Positions 47,097 through 55,781 of a stretch of DNA of 64,000 nucleotides are shown here, in pieces. Origin of the DNA: Erythrobacteraceae bacterium WH01K (GTDB lineage: Bacteria > Pseudomonadota > Alphaproteobacteria > Sphingomonadales > Sphingomonadaceae); assembly GCA_027941995.1 (NCBI GenBank), contig CP115966.1, forward strand, positions 1,984,001-2,048,000, in the 5' to 3' direction. The notes under the pieces are model-generated. The model was given only the letters and a program-made list of their open reading frames with translations. It did not search any database and was not told the DNA's origin. Each line of letters opens with the position of its first letter. The stretch's first letter is position 1. The translations under genes and the position numbers were made by a program.

Positions 47097-47966
47097 ATGC
47101 GGCTCAATCCGTTCAATACCGGCAATATCAATGTCCGATCGAGCGGGGGCGGCGGCGGTTTTCCCGGCGGTGGCGGCGGAAAGATCGGCTGCGGCACGAT
47201 CGTCCTGGCGGCCATCGGTGCGCTGGTCTTCGGTATCAATCCGATGCAGACCATCGGCGTCGTGGAAAGCGTGCAGCAGACCACCGGCGCAGGAAGCGGG
47301 CAGGCCAGCACGAACGAGCAGGAAATCTGCACCCGCGGTCCCTACGCGACAGAGGCCTGCAATGCCCTGCAATCCCTTAACCAGACATGGGCGCCCGAAT
47401 TCCAGCGCGCCGGGATCCCGTTCGAACAGCCGGTTCTGGACCTTTATACGGGGGGCGGCGTGCGGTCGGGCTGCGGCAATGCGCCGGCAGCGGCAGGCCC
47501 GTTCTACTGCCCCGCCGACAAGGGCATCTATATCAACACCGGTTTCTACGACACGCTGGAACAGCGCATGGGCGCAGGCGGCGATTTCGCCCGGCTATAC
47601 GTCATGGCGCATGAATACGGCCACCATATCCAGAACCTGACCGGCCTGGCCGGGCAGATCCGTAGCGCACAGGCGCAAAACCCGCGCCGCTCCAACGAAT
47701 TGCAGGTACGCATGGAATTGCAGGCGGATTGCTATGCCGGGGTCTGGGCGGGCAAGAACCGCAACCTGATCGAGCCGGGCGACATGCAGGAAGGCCTGCG
47801 CGCGGCCAGCGCCATCGGCGACGACACGCTGCAGCGGCAGGCCGGACAGCGGGTCAACCCGGAAAGCTTTACCCACGGAACCAGCCAGCAGCGCATGGAC
47901 GCCCTGCGACGCGGTTTGGAGAGTGCAGATGATACGGTGTGCGATGCCTATTTCCAGAACCTGTAA
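47097..47966 (+). CDS. YpfJ-type neutral zinc metallopeptidase
   Basis: Membrane-anchored metallopeptidase-like protein of 289 residues. A glycine-rich start (GGGGGFPGGGGGK) precedes one hydrophobic segment (CGTIVLAAIGALVFGI), then the Zn_peptidase_2 domain. HExxH is His172-Glu173-Tyr-Gly-His176 in VMAHEYGHHIQNL; the third ligand region is ELQADCYAGVWAG. Cysteines in ICTRGPYATEAC and the GCGNAPAAAG-PFYCP pair probably form disulfides outside the membrane. The function of the family is unknown. CAGGGGG stands just before the ATG. The end overlaps the next gene by 38 bases. Confidence 0.93.
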   Translation: MRLNPFNTGNINVRSSGGGGGFPGGGGGKIGCGTIVLAAIGALVFGINPMQTIGVVESVQQTTGAGSGQASTNEQEICTRGPYATEACNALQSLNQTWAPEFQRAGIPFEQPVLDLYTGGGVRSGCGNAPAAAGPFYCPADKGIYINTGFYDTLEQRMGAGGDFARLYVMAHEYGHHIQNLTGLAGQIRSAQAQNPRRSNELQVRMELQADCYAGVWAGKNRNLIEPGDMQEGLRAASAIGDDTLQRQAGQRVNPESFTHGTSQQRMDALRRGLESADDTVCDAYFQNL

Positions 47967-48501
47967 GACAGCACTGGGCGCGGCGCTTGCGGCGCTGCTC
48001 GCCATCCCGGCCAGCGCGCAGGACGACGAGATCGTCACTGACGGGCCGAACATGCGCGACGTGGCGCGAACGCCGCTCGATATCCTGAATATCGATCCGC
48101 AGGACATTCCGCCCGTCCTGCTGGAAGCAGTGGCGAACCCCTATGCCAGCGATACGCTGACGGGCTGCGCGGCGATCAATGTCGAGATTACCCGCCTGAC
48201 CCGCGTGCTGGGCCCCGACTTCGATACGCTGGCGAAGCAGGAAGGCCTGACGCCCGAAAAGGTGGCGCAGGGCGCCATCGGCTCCCTCATTCCCTTTCGC
48301 GGCATCATCCGCGAGGTGACCGGCGCCGCCGAGCGCCAGCGCTCGCTGGAAACCGCGATCCTGGCAGGGTCCACCCGCAGGGGGTATCTGAAGGGACTGG
48401 GGCTGAGCCAGGGTTGCATGGTTCCGGCCCGCCCGATCTCCACCGCGCCCGTCCCGCAGGAGGTCATCACAGCTGCGATCGAGGAAGGGGACGAGGACTA
48501 G
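47929..48501 (+). CDS. hypothetical exported protein
   Basis: Protein of 190 residues that overlaps the end of the metallopeptidase gene. It carries a signal peptide (CKTALGAALAALLAIPASAQ, cut after SAQ). The mature domain contains DILNIDPQDIPPVLLEAV, a cysteine in TLTGCAAINVEI, and LIPFRGIIREVTGAAERQ. I do not recognise a named family, but the sequence looks like the helical periplasmic proteins common in sphingomonads. Start options are GTG 47923, ATG 47929 and ATG 47944; 47929 has GGAGAG seven bases upstream and is preferred. Confidence 0.75.
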   Translation: MIRCAMPISRTCKTALGAALAALLAIPASAQDDEIVTDGPNMRDVARTPLDILNIDPQDIPPVLLEAVANPYASDTLTGCAAINVEITRLTRVLGPDFDTLAKQEGLTPEKVAQGAIGSLIPFRGIIREVTGAAERQRSLETAILAGSTRRGYLKGLGLSQGCMVPARPISTAPVPQEVITAAIEEGDED

Positions 48502-48531
48502 AGCCCCCGCCCCTTCGCATCGTCGCTGCGT

Positions 48532-48546
48532 CTGCCGATCAGGCAG
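48532..48546. terminator. weak hairpin between convergent genes
   Basis: CTGCC-GATCA-GGCAG lies in the 51-base gap between the hypothetical gene (+) and the creD-like gene (-). Its location suits a two-way terminator, but the stem is only five pairs and there is no T-tract. Confidence 0.25.
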
Positions 48547-48552
48547 CGGCGG

Positions 48553-49974
48553 TCAGCCTTCCTCTTCCGACATCGGTTCCGCGTCCTTGCGTCCACCGAC
48601 GCTCGACCAGTCGATGCCGCGGGTCGCATACATCACCCCTGCGAGCGCGAAGAACAGCAGCACCGATCCGACCAGCAGGGAATAGGCTTCCAGGCTGAGC
48701 AGGACGTAAAGCGCGGCATAAAGCCCCAGCAGGATAGCCCCGACCGTGAAGGCCCGCTTGCGCGTACCGAGCACCGCCGCGCTGTAGGCAGTCAGCAGTC
48801 CGACGATGGCGATCGTCGCGCCTGCGAAGGCTGCGGCGAATCCGATGACCTCTGCGAAAGCCAGCAGCAGCACGAAGAACAGAACCAGCCCTGCCCCCGT
48901 CAGGAGGTATTCCGCCGCTGCCACGCGCGCCCCAGCGACGAGGTCGAACATCAGGAACGTCAGGAAGGTGAAGCCGATGACGAGGAAGCCGTATTTCACG
49001 CTGCGGTCCACCTGGCTGTAGAGATCGACCGGTTCCACCAGCCGCACCTCGGCATTTTGCGCGGGGAAGCTCGCCTCGCCGTAACCCCTCATCTCTGGCG
49101 CAGGCGGTGGAGGCGGCATGGGGATCGACCCTGCATTGACCACGATGCCGGTATCGCTAGTCGAGGCAAGCGAGCGGCCTAGCGCAAGGTTCGCGACCGA
49201 CCAGTTCGCCTTGAACCCGTCATCGCCGATGGAGCGGGTATCCGGCAAAAAGCCGCCGGCGAAGCTGGGATGGGCCCAGGTGGATTCGACCGACCATTCG
49301 GTTTGGCCGCCATTGGGCACGAGCGACAGGGCCCGGCTGCCGCGCAGGGTGAAGTTGTAATCGAGCACGAGCGGCCGCTCGCCGTCCCATTCCACATAAC
49401 CGTGGAAGCCCGAGCCGCCGCTCTCCATCGGCCCCCTGCCCGGTTTTAGCGCCACCGTCTCGCCGCCGACCTGTGCCGAGGCATCGCCTTGCAGGCCGCG
49501 CGGATCGGACACGCCGAAGCGTAGCTCACTTTCCGCAAGGCGAAGCGAGGATCGCTCCACGTCCAGCCGGTCCAGATCGTCCGGCAGGACGAAGCGCGCA
49601 GCGCCGTTGGTCGCCGCCAGATAAGTCACGGTTTCGTAAATCGACTTGCGCCGCACCTCCGGCTCCAGATCGGTGGTAACGCGGTGCAGGCTGGGGGCGA
49701 TGACAAGTTCGCGCCGGCTGGTCACCTGGCGGGTCACGACCTGCCCGCCGCGGTTCTCCGTCTGGGTCGTCACCTCGTCATAGGGCACGACCAGCACCGG
49801 CCCACTGAGCATCTGCGGCCCGCCCCAGCCTTGCGTGATACTGTCCTGCGCGGTGCGTGCCTGGTGCTGCCTGTCGTTCACCAGGGCATAGACCATCAGC
49901 AACGGAACCAGTAGGACGAAGCCGACCAGTCCGACGAACAGGAGCTTGATCCCGGGCGATCTCTGTATTCTCAT
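48553..49974 (-). CDS. creD: CreD family inner membrane protein
   Basis: Inner membrane protein of 473 residues. One N-terminal membrane segment (LLFVGLVGFVLLVPLLMVYAL) is followed by a large periplasmic domain of about 300 residues (with DYNFTLRGSRALSLVPNG and the family YSQVDRSVKYGFL), then about six C-terminal membrane segments beginning FLVIGFTFLTFLMF, AEYLLTGAGLVLFFVLLLAFAE. CreD is known from the CreBC regulon of gamma-proteobacteria; no creBC genes are here, so local regulation is unknown. The start ATG 49974 has GGAGAGA upstream, and 57 bases separate it from the divergent peptidase gene. Confidence 0.9.
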   Translation of the reverse strand: MRIQRSPGIKLLFVGLVGFVLLVPLLMVYALVNDRQHQARTAQDSITQGWGGPQMLSGPVLVVPYDEVTTQTENRGGQVVTRQVTSRRELVIAPSLHRVTTDLEPEVRRKSIYETVTYLAATNGAARFVLPDDLDRLDVERSSLRLAESELRFGVSDPRGLQGDASAQVGGETVALKPGRGPMESGGSGFHGYVEWDGERPLVLDYNFTLRGSRALSLVPNGGQTEWSVESTWAHPSFAGGFLPDTRSIGDDGFKANWSVANLALGRSLASTSDTGIVVNAGSIPMPPPPPAPEMRGYGEASFPAQNAEVRLVEPVDLYSQVDRSVKYGFLVIGFTFLTFLMFDLVAGARVAAAEYLLTGAGLVLFFVLLLAFAEVIGFAAAFAGATIAIVGLLTAYSAAVLGTRKRAFTVGAILLGLYAALYVLLSLEAYSLLVGSVLLFFALAGVMYATRGIDWSSVGGRKDAEPMSEEEG

Positions 49975-50031
49975 GACTCTCTCCGCAACGATGAACCGTG
50001 CTTTGAGAGCGACGAAATGAATGTCTTTTGA

Positions 50032-50721
50032 ATGGCGGAAACAACGATCCCGCAGCATCGAACCGGCCCGGCCAGACCTTTCCCTGTCATGCCCACGATT
50101 GACGAAGACATCCGCAACCTGATCCTGTCCTCCGCGCAGCTTCGCTTGATCGGCTCGGTCGACGAGGCGATGTTTGCAGAGTTTCGCAACCAGCTATCGG
50201 CGGTCCCCGGCGACGGGCCGCGCGTCATTGCGCTGACCACGCTGGGCGGCAATCCGGAAGTCGCGCGGGCGATGGGCGACGATCTGCGACTGCTGCGCCA
50301 TGCGGGGCGGGAAATCTATTTCCTGAGCAAGGCGGCCGTCTATTCCGCGGGCGCGACCTTCATGGCGAGCTTCCCGATTGCCAATCGCTTCCTTGCCGAT
50401 GGATGCAGCCTGTTGCTGCACGAGCGCCAGATCGCCAAGTCGATCAACCTGTCCGGCCCCTTGCGCAGCTGCACCGCGCTGCTGAAGGCAGCACTCAACC
50501 AGATAGAGCATTCCATCCACATCGAGGAACAGGGCTTTCGCGCCATCGTCGACGGAAGCGATGTCGATTTCGAGGAGCTGCGCGAAAAAGCGCCGGACAA
50601 CTGGTATATCGACTGCAATGAAGCCGAGAAACGCGGATTGATTGCCGGCGTGATCCGAGGCTTCAGCAGACCTCCGCGGTGTCCTGCGGCAGCGGCCCCG
50701 GCGGGATGCGCGCTTCGCTGA
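50032..50721 (+). CDS. ClpP-like serine peptidase (S14 family), orphan
   Basis: Protein of 229 residues with a ClpP/crotonase-type fold. The nucleophile serine is Ser105 in AAVYSAGATFMASF and the histidine is His130 in SLLLHERQ; their spacing of 25 residues equals that of ClpP. A late acid is offered by APDNWYIDCNEAEKRGLIAGVI, similar to ClpP around its catalytic Asp. The first 20 residues (PQHRTGPARPF) are basic and unlike the ClpP propeptide; ATG 50089 is an alternative start. There is no clpX or other partner nearby. It is clearly not the housekeeping ClpP. Its 3' end overlaps the opposite gene by 59 bases. Confidence 0.8.
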   Translation: MAETTIPQHRTGPARPFPVMPTIDEDIRNLILSSAQLRLIGSVDEAMFAEFRNQLSAVPGDGPRVIALTTLGGNPEVARAMGDDLRLLRHAGREIYFLSKAAVYSAGATFMASFPIANRFLADGCSLLLHERQIAKSINLSGPLRSCTALLKAALNQIEHSIHIEEQGFRAIVDGSDVDFEELREKAPDNWYIDCNEAEKRGLIAGVIRGFSRPPRCPAAAAPAGCALR

Positions 50722-51526
50722 GATGGAACGGGTCGCTCGCGAGGCTGTGATTGTCGCCATAGGCCGCCGCTAGAATCGCATAGAGCGCCGGATCGTAATC
50801 CGCGACGTCGCGGTGGTTCAGGATCTGCCTGCCATCGAAGGCCTGCAACCGGTTGCTGTCGAACCAGAACTGCGTGCCTTCCGCCCAGTATTCCTGCACC
50901 GTGGTGACGGTGTATTCGTCCTTCCACAGTCCGTTCGCCAGGGCATTGGCGTAGGCTGCTTCTACCTGCCGGTAGAGCGCCGGGTCCGCGCCCTCTACCG
51001 CGAACAGGACATTGTGCGCGAATTCGTGGACGAAGATCGTTTCCCCGAAATAACGGCTGGAACGCAGCCCCAGAATATCTTCCTCGCTGCCGACGGTTCG
51101 CGGTCCGCCGATACCGCGCGCGCGGGCATTCCAGTACGCGGCAACGGTCAGGGATCCGATGCGTTCGGAGTAATGCTTGCGCTCGCAGCGGGTCAGGCGG
51201 GGGTCGTCCGGCGAAGGCTTGGTCCAGTGCGCGTTTTCCGGCACGTCGAGAATGGTTTCCTCCTCGGCGATGATAGCAACGCGGTAATCGTTCGCGGCGA
51301 GCCAGCGCGCCAGATCGGGCCGGTGGGCAAGCATGCCCCCCACCATGGCCTTCGCCGCCGTAAGCGCCGCCGGATCGGTGGCGACGGAGGCGCGGATGGG
51401 GATGCCAGCTGCCTCGACCTGCTGGGTGTAGAAACGGCCTTCCCCACTTTCGCCCGATGCAGGAAGCGAGGTTGTGCAGGCAGCCACCATGGCGGCGGTT
51501 ACGAAAAGAGGCAGGGAGCGCTTCAT
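50663..51526 (-). CDS. HExxH-containing lipoprotein, putative zinc metallopeptidase
   Basis: Secreted protein of 287 residues with a lipoprotein signal (lipobox VAAC, Cys17). The zinc motif is His167-Glu168-Phe-Ala-His171 in TIFVHEFAHNVLF, and a downstream third ligand is likely in VQEYWAEGTQFWFDS, a glutamate-rich segment of the type seen in M48/M90-like or anthrax-lethal-factor-like peptidases. Other recognisable runs are IRASVATDPAALTAAKAM and VAIIAEEETILDVPE. I cannot name the family. The start ATG 51526 lies 25 bases from the divergent cyclophilin start. Confidence 0.78.
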   Translation of the reverse strand: MKRSLPLFVTAAMVAACTTSLPASGESGEGRFYTQQVEAAGIPIRASVATDPAALTAAKAMVGGMLAHRPDLARWLAANDYRVAIIAEEETILDVPENAHWTKPSPDDPRLTRCERKHYSERIGSLTVAAYWNARARGIGGPRTVGSEEDILGLRSSRYFGETIFVHEFAHNVLFAVEGADPALYRQVEAAYANALANGLWKDEYTVTTVQEYWAEGTQFWFDSNRLQAFDGRQILNHRDVADYDPALYAILAAAYGDNHSLASDPFHLSEARIPPGPLPQDTAEVC

Positions 51527-51551
51527 TGCCGCCTCTGGTAGCCTGAGCTCC

Positions 51552-52202
51552 ATGAACATACGATTCGCAGCCCTCGCCGCCCTCGCCCTTCCCGCTTCGC
51601 TGTGGGCGCAGGAGCCATCACCCGCCTCCCAGCCCGGCATGGAACCGGGCACCGCCGCCGAAACGGTCGACGTGGTGCTGGAGACGACCATGGGCGATAT
51701 CGTCATCGCGCTGGAGACCGAACGCGCGCCGGTCACTGCCGGGAATTTCCTGCGCTATGTCGACGAGGACCGCTTCGACGGGACGGTCTTCTACCGCGCC
51801 ATGCGACTGGACTGGGGCGATCAGCCGAACGGTCTGGTGCAGGCAGGGACACAGAACGACCCGGAGCGCATTCTTGGCCCGATCGCGCACGAGCCGACCA
51901 CGCAAACCGGACTGACCCATTCGCGCGGTGCGCTGTCGATGGCGATGGGCGAGCCGGGCACGGCGACCGGCGATTTCTCGATCCAGTTGCAGGACAATCC
52001 CGGCATGGACGCCGACCCGGCCTCGTCCGATCCCGTCTGGCAGAACGGCTATGCCGTGTTCGGCTTCGTCACGGATGGAATGGACGTGGTGGAGGCCATT
52101 CACGCAGCGCCGGTCGATCCCGACAAGGGCGTGGGCTGGATGAAGGGCCAGATGCTGGCCGAGCCTGTCGAGATCGTCGAGGCCAGGCGGCTGGAGGAAT
52201 AA
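51552..52202 (+). CDS. peptidylprolyl isomerase, cyclophilin type, exported
   Basis: Cyclophilin-type prolyl isomerase of 216 residues. A signal peptide (LAALALPASLWAQ, cleaved after WAQ) is followed by a short linker and the domain: VVLETTMGDIVIALETERAP, FDGTVFYRAMR, TGLTHSRGALSMAM, TGDFSIQLQD, and VFGFVTDGMDVVEAI, in the family order. The catalytic arginine is in FYRAM. It helps fold periplasmic proteins. ATG 51552 is only 25 bases from the divergent lipoprotein start. It is convergent with sdhA across 25 bases. Confidence 0.93.
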   Translation: MNIRFAALAALALPASLWAQEPSPASQPGMEPGTAAETVDVVLETTMGDIVIALETERAPVTAGNFLRYVDEDRFDGTVFYRAMRLDWGDQPNGLVQAGTQNDPERILGPIAHEPTTQTGLTHSRGALSMAMGEPGTATGDFSIQLQDNPGMDADPASSDPVWQNGYAVFGFVTDGMDVVEAIHAAPVDPDKGVGWMKGQMLAEPVEIVEARRLEE

Positions 52203-52227
52203 CCTCCGCCGCCCGGCCCGGCGATAC

Positions 52228-54075
52228 TCAGTAAACGCGCTTCTTCGGTTCGATATAGGTCGCGTCGTCGGTCAGCGTGTATTCGTGGACCGGGCGATAA
52301 TCGATCTTCATGTCGCCCTTGCCCGCGCCCTTCGCGCCGCCGCCCCAGCCATCGAACCAGGCGATGGTGTGCTTCATCCATTGCTTGTCGTCGCGCTCGG
52401 GATAATCCTCGTGCGCGTGGGCGCCGCGGCTTTCCTTGCGGTTGTCGGCGCTCGCAATGGTGACGCTGGCCTGCGACATCAGATTGTCCAGTTCCAGCGT
52501 TTCGATCAGGTCGCTGTTCCAGATCAGGGAACGGTCGGACACCTTGATGTCCGCCATCGTCAAGTTGATCTCGGCCAGGTGCTTCTTGCCGGCCGCCAGC
52601 GTTTCCGTGTCGCGGAAAACGGCGCAGTGCTTCTGCATCGTCTTCTGCATGTTCTCGCGGATGCGGGCCGTCGGCAGATCGCCATCGGCATGGCGGAAAT
52701 GGTCCAGGCGGCCGAGCGCGAGGTCGCTGCTGTCCTTCGGCAGCGCGTCCTGCGAGGCGTTCGGGGTCAGGGTTTCCTTCAGGTGCAGGCCGGTCGCACG
52801 GCCGAACACGACGAGGTCGATCAACGAGTTCGAACCGAGTCGGTTGGCCCCGTGCACCGACACGCAGGCCGCTTCGCCGACGGCGTAGAGGCCCGGCACG
52901 ACCTTGTCCGGATCGCCCGCCACACCGGCCACGACCTGGCCGTGATAGTTACACGGGATGCCGCCCATGTTGTAATGCACGGTCGGCGTCACCGGCAGCG
53001 GCTGGCGGGTCAGGTCGACGCCGGCAAAGATCTTCCCGCTTTCGGTAATGCCGGGCAGGCGTTCGGCCAGCACGTTCGGGTCGATATGGTCGAGATGGAG
53101 GTGGATGTGATCCCCTTCCGCCCCGTGTCCGCGCCCTTCGCGCATTTCCAGCGCCATGGAACGGCTGACGACATCGCGGCTGGCAAGGTCCTTTGCCGAC
53201 GGGGCATAGCGTTCCATGAAACGCTCGCCTTCGGAATTGGTCAGGTAACCGCCCTCGCCCCGCGCGCCTTCGGTGATGAGGACGCCCGCGCCGTAAATGC
53301 CGGTCGGGTGGAACTGCACGAACTCCATGTCCTGCAGGGGCAGGCCGGCACGCAGGACCATGCCACCACCGTCGCCGGTGCAGGTATGCGCGCTGGTCGC
53401 GGTGTAATAGCAGCGGCCATAGCCGCCGGTCGCCAGAACCACGGCCTGCGCCTTGAAGCGGTGGATCGTACCGTCGTCGAGACACATGGCGATCACGCCG
53501 CGGCACACCTTGCCGTCGGGCGTATCTTCCATGATCAGGTCGAGCGCGAAATATTCGATGAAGAAGTCCGCGTCATACTTCAGGCTCTGCTGGTACAGCG
53601 CGTGGAGCATGGCGTGGCCGGTACGGTCGGCGGCGGCGCAGGTACGCTGCACCGGCGGGCCTTCGCCCATGTTCTGCATGTGACCGCCGAACGGACGCTG
53701 GTAGATCGTGCCGTCCTTGTTGCGGCTGAACGGGACGCCTGCATGCTCCAGCTCGTAAACGGCCTGCGGCGCTTCACGCGTGAGATATTCGATCGCGTCC
53801 TGGTCGCCCAGCCAGTCGGCACCCTTCACCGTGTCGTACATGTGCCACGACCAGTGGTCGGGCGTATTGTTGCCGAGGCTGGCCGCGATGCCGCCCTGCG
53901 CTGCGACCGTGTGGCTGCGCGTCGGGAAGACTTTCGAGATATTGGCGGTCTTCAGCCCCGCTTCGGCCGCGCCCATCGTGGCGCGCAGGCCGGAGCCGCC
54001 GGCACCCACGACGACGACGTCGAACTGGTGCTCGATAATGGAGTAAGCGGGCGTGGTGTTCGTTTCGGTCGCCAT
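52228..54075 (-). CDS. sdhA: succinate dehydrogenase flavoprotein subunit
   Basis: Catalytic FAD subunit of respiratory complex II, 615 residues. FAD loop [16 protein letters not shown]; the histidine for covalent FAD is in [14 protein letters not shown]; substrate-side motifs [21 protein letters not shown] and [11 protein letters not shown]; the C-terminal helical domain runs to [18 protein letters not shown]. The ATG overlaps the sdhD stop as ATGA. No iron-sulfur subunit gene follows; the next gene, 25 bases away, is on the other strand. Confidence 0.97.
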   Translation of the reverse strand: MATETNTTPAYSIIEHQFDVVVVGAGGSGLRATMGAAEAGLKTANISKVFPTRSHTVAAQGGIAASLGNNTPDHWSWHMYDTVKGADWLGDQDAIEYLTREAPQAVYELEHAGVPFSRNKDGTIYQRPFGGHMQNMGEGPPVQRTCAAADRTGHAMLHALYQQSLKYDADFFIEYFALDLIMEDTPDGKVCRGVIAMCLDDGTIHRFKAQAVVLATGGYGRCYYTATSAHTCTGDGGGMVLRAGLPLQDMEFVQFHPTGIYGAGVLITEGARGEGGYLTNSEGERFMERYAPSAKDLASRDVVSRSMALEMREGRGHGAEGDHIHLHLDHIDPNVLAERLPGITESGKIFAGVDLTRQPLPVTPTVHYNMGGIPCNYHGQVVAGVAGDPDKVVPGLYAVGEAACVSVHGANRLGSNSLIDLVVFGRATGLHLKETLTPNASQDALPKDSSDLALGRLDHFRHADGDLPTARIRENMQKTMQKHCAVFRDTETLAAGKKHLAEINLTMADIKVSDRSLIWNSDLIETLELDNLMSQASVTIASADNRKESRGAHAHEDYPERDDKQWMKHTIAWFDGWGGGAKGAGKGDMKIDYRPVHEYTLTDDATYIEPKKRVY

Positions 54076-54461
54076 CAGGCGGCTCCTCCAAGGGCGAGGC
54101 TCACGACACAGAAGATGCCGAAAACGCCGCCCGCAATGACAGCAAGGTTGAGAAGGGCGAGCACGGCGAATTTCGTGCCTGCCTCGTGGACGTAATCTTC
54201 GATCAGGACCTGCAGGCCCAGCCGGGCGTGCCAGAACACGCTGATGATCAGCAGGACCATCGCCGCTGCGGAAACCGGCCCGGACAGCCATTCGGTGACC
54301 GTCGAATAGCTCATGTCGGGCATCAGCAGGATGCTGGCGATGAACCAGATCATCAGCACGACATTGCCGATCGCGGTGAAGCGCTGGATCAGCCAGTGAT
54401 GCGCGCCTTCGTGGGCGCTGCCGAGACCGCGAACGCGGCCGATGGATGTTCCGTTACCCAT
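54075..54461 (-). CDS. sdhD: succinate dehydrogenase membrane anchor subunit
   Basis: Small anchor protein of 128 residues with three membrane segments: [33 protein letters not shown] and [20 protein letters not shown]. The heme/quinone-side motif is [18 protein letters not shown]-terminus: [17 protein letters not shown]. It is overlapped by sdhA (ATGA) and follows sdhC after 12 bases, so sdhCDA is one translation unit. Confidence 0.94.
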   Translation of the reverse strand: MGNGTSIGRVRGLGSAHEGAHHWLIQRFTAIGNVVLMIWFIASILLMPDMSYSTVTEWLSGPVSAAAMVLLIISVFWHARLGLQVLIEDYVHEAGTKFAVLALLNLAVIAGGVFGIFCVVSLALGGAA

Positions 54462-54473
54462 GGTGCGTGCCCC

Positions 54474-54854
54474 TTAGAAAAAGACGACCAGCGCCCAGAA
54501 GGCGGCGGTCAGGATGATGGCGATGACGGGCGACAGGATCGACCACAGCTTGTTCGTGTCGAGTTCGTACCCGGCCCCGATATCGAGGACGAAATGGCGC
54601 AGGCCGCTCATCATGTGGGTGAAGAATGCCCAGGTCAGCCCAACCAGCACAAGGTAGCCGATGGGCGAGGTCATCACCGTCTGGAAAAGACCGTAGGCGT
54701 CCGGCCCGCTGGCCATCGCACCCAGCCACCAGAGGAACACAGCCAGGCCGACGATCGCCATCCCGTCGCCGGTGATCCGGTGCAGGATGGAAACCAGCAT
54801 GTGCGGCCCCCATTTCCAGATTTGCAGGTGCGGGGATAGCGGTCTGTTGGCCAT
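54474..54854 (-). CDS. sdhC: succinate dehydrogenase cytochrome b556 subunit
   Basis: Membrane anchor of 126 residues binding heme b and ubiquinone. N-terminal RPLSPHLQIWKW, quinone-side SILHRITGDGM, and the heme-ligand motif FFTHMMSGLRHFVLDIG; three membrane helices (MAIVGLAVFLWWLGAM, GYLVLVGLTWAFF, VIAIILTAAFWALVVFF). The start ATG 54854 is chosen for the family N-terminus; the frame extends upstream as shadow. The purine-rich GAAGAAGAAGA lies upstream. The 207-base divergent gap to the next gene must contain the sdh promoter. Confidence 0.95.
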   Translation of the reverse strand: MANRPLSPHLQIWKWGPHMLVSILHRITGDGMAIVGLAVFLWWLGAMASGPDAYGLFQTVMTSPIGYLVLVGLTWAFFTHMMSGLRHFVLDIGAGYELDTNKLWSILSPVIAIILTAAFWALVVFF

Positions 54855-55061
54855 GGCAATCGATCTTCTTCTTCGCGTGGCGCACGTCTGCGCGCGCGTG
54901 GATGTGACAGGTCTTGCATCGCCACTTAGCGAACCGTGCCATCCATGCAAGCAGGGCCTATGGCCATGGGGGCGGTTTTCCCGCGCGTTATGACCGAAAC
55001 GGGCGAGAAGCTGAGCAGGCTGGCCTCGACAGGTGCGGCCCAGTCGTTAGGGAGGGATGCC

Positions 55062-55769
55062 ATGACGACCATACTTCTGACAGGTTCCAGCAGGGGGATC
55101 GGCGCTGCCGCGCTTCGCGCCCTCGAAGGCCGCGGCTGCACGGTAATCGGCCACTCCACGCGCGGCGGGGACGCCATGATCGCCGCCGATTTCACCCAGC
55201 CCGGTGCGCCGCACATGCTATGGGAGGAAGCAATGGAGATCGCTGGCGGTTCGATCGACGTCGTCGTCAACAATGCGGGCCTGTTCGATCCCAATCCGCT
55301 GAACTCGGCGGACATTCGCTGGCTCGACGCGTGGGAGGACACGCTGCGGATCAACCTCACATCGGCCGCCCAGCTCAGTCGGTTCGCCGTGCGGCACTGG
55401 CTTGACGCTGGCAGGCCGGGACGCCTGGTCCATGTTGCCAGCCGTGCCGGACATCGCGGCGATTCCCCGGCACACTGGCATTATGCCGCGGCGAAAGGCG
55501 GTATGCTGGCCCTGCACAAGACCATTGCCCGCGCCCACGCCGCCAACGGCATCATGAGCTACGCCATCGCCCCCGGTTTCACCGATACGTCCATGGCGGG
55601 CGATTATCTCGCCAGCCGGGGCGGGCCGGACCTGCTGAAGGATATTCCGCTCGGCAAGGTGGCCGAGCCGGAGGAGATCGCCACCCTGATCGCTTTCTGC
55701 GCGCTCGACGCCCCGCCCAGCCTCACCGGCGCAACGCTGGACGCCAACGGCGCCAGCTACGTCAGGTAG
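55062..55769 (+). CDS. SDR family oxidoreductase
   Basis: Short-chain dehydrogenase of 235 residues. Cofactor loop LTGSSRGIGAAAL, core motif VVVNNAGLFDPNPL, catalytic serine in VHVASRAGHRG, and active site HYAAAKGGMLAL (YxxxK). C-terminal GATLDANGASYVR is typical of classical SDRs. Start ATG 55062 with AGGGAGGG close upstream; the frame extends upstream without family similarity. Twelve bases separate it from prmA, so the two are probably co-transcribed. The substrate is unknown. Confidence 0.9.
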   Translation: MTTILLTGSSRGIGAAALRALEGRGCTVIGHSTRGGDAMIAADFTQPGAPHMLWEEAMEIAGGSIDVVVNNAGLFDPNPLNSADIRWLDAWEDTLRINLTSAAQLSRFAVRHWLDAGRPGRLVHVASRAGHRGDSPAHWHYAAAKGGMLALHKTIARAHAANGIMSYAIAPGFTDTSMAGDYLASRGGPDLLKDIPLGKVAEPEEIATLIAFCALDAPPSLTGATLDANGASYVR

Positions 55770-55781
55770 GAACGGACATTT

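Noticed and set aside
47140-47185. Tandem repeat coding GGGGGFPGGGGG
   Set aside because: A glycine-rich N-terminus is normal for YpfJ-like metallopeptidases, so not a separate repeat element.
52285-54195. 636-codon open frame opposite sdhA
   Set aside because: Antisense shadow; sdhA motifs are all on the minus strand.
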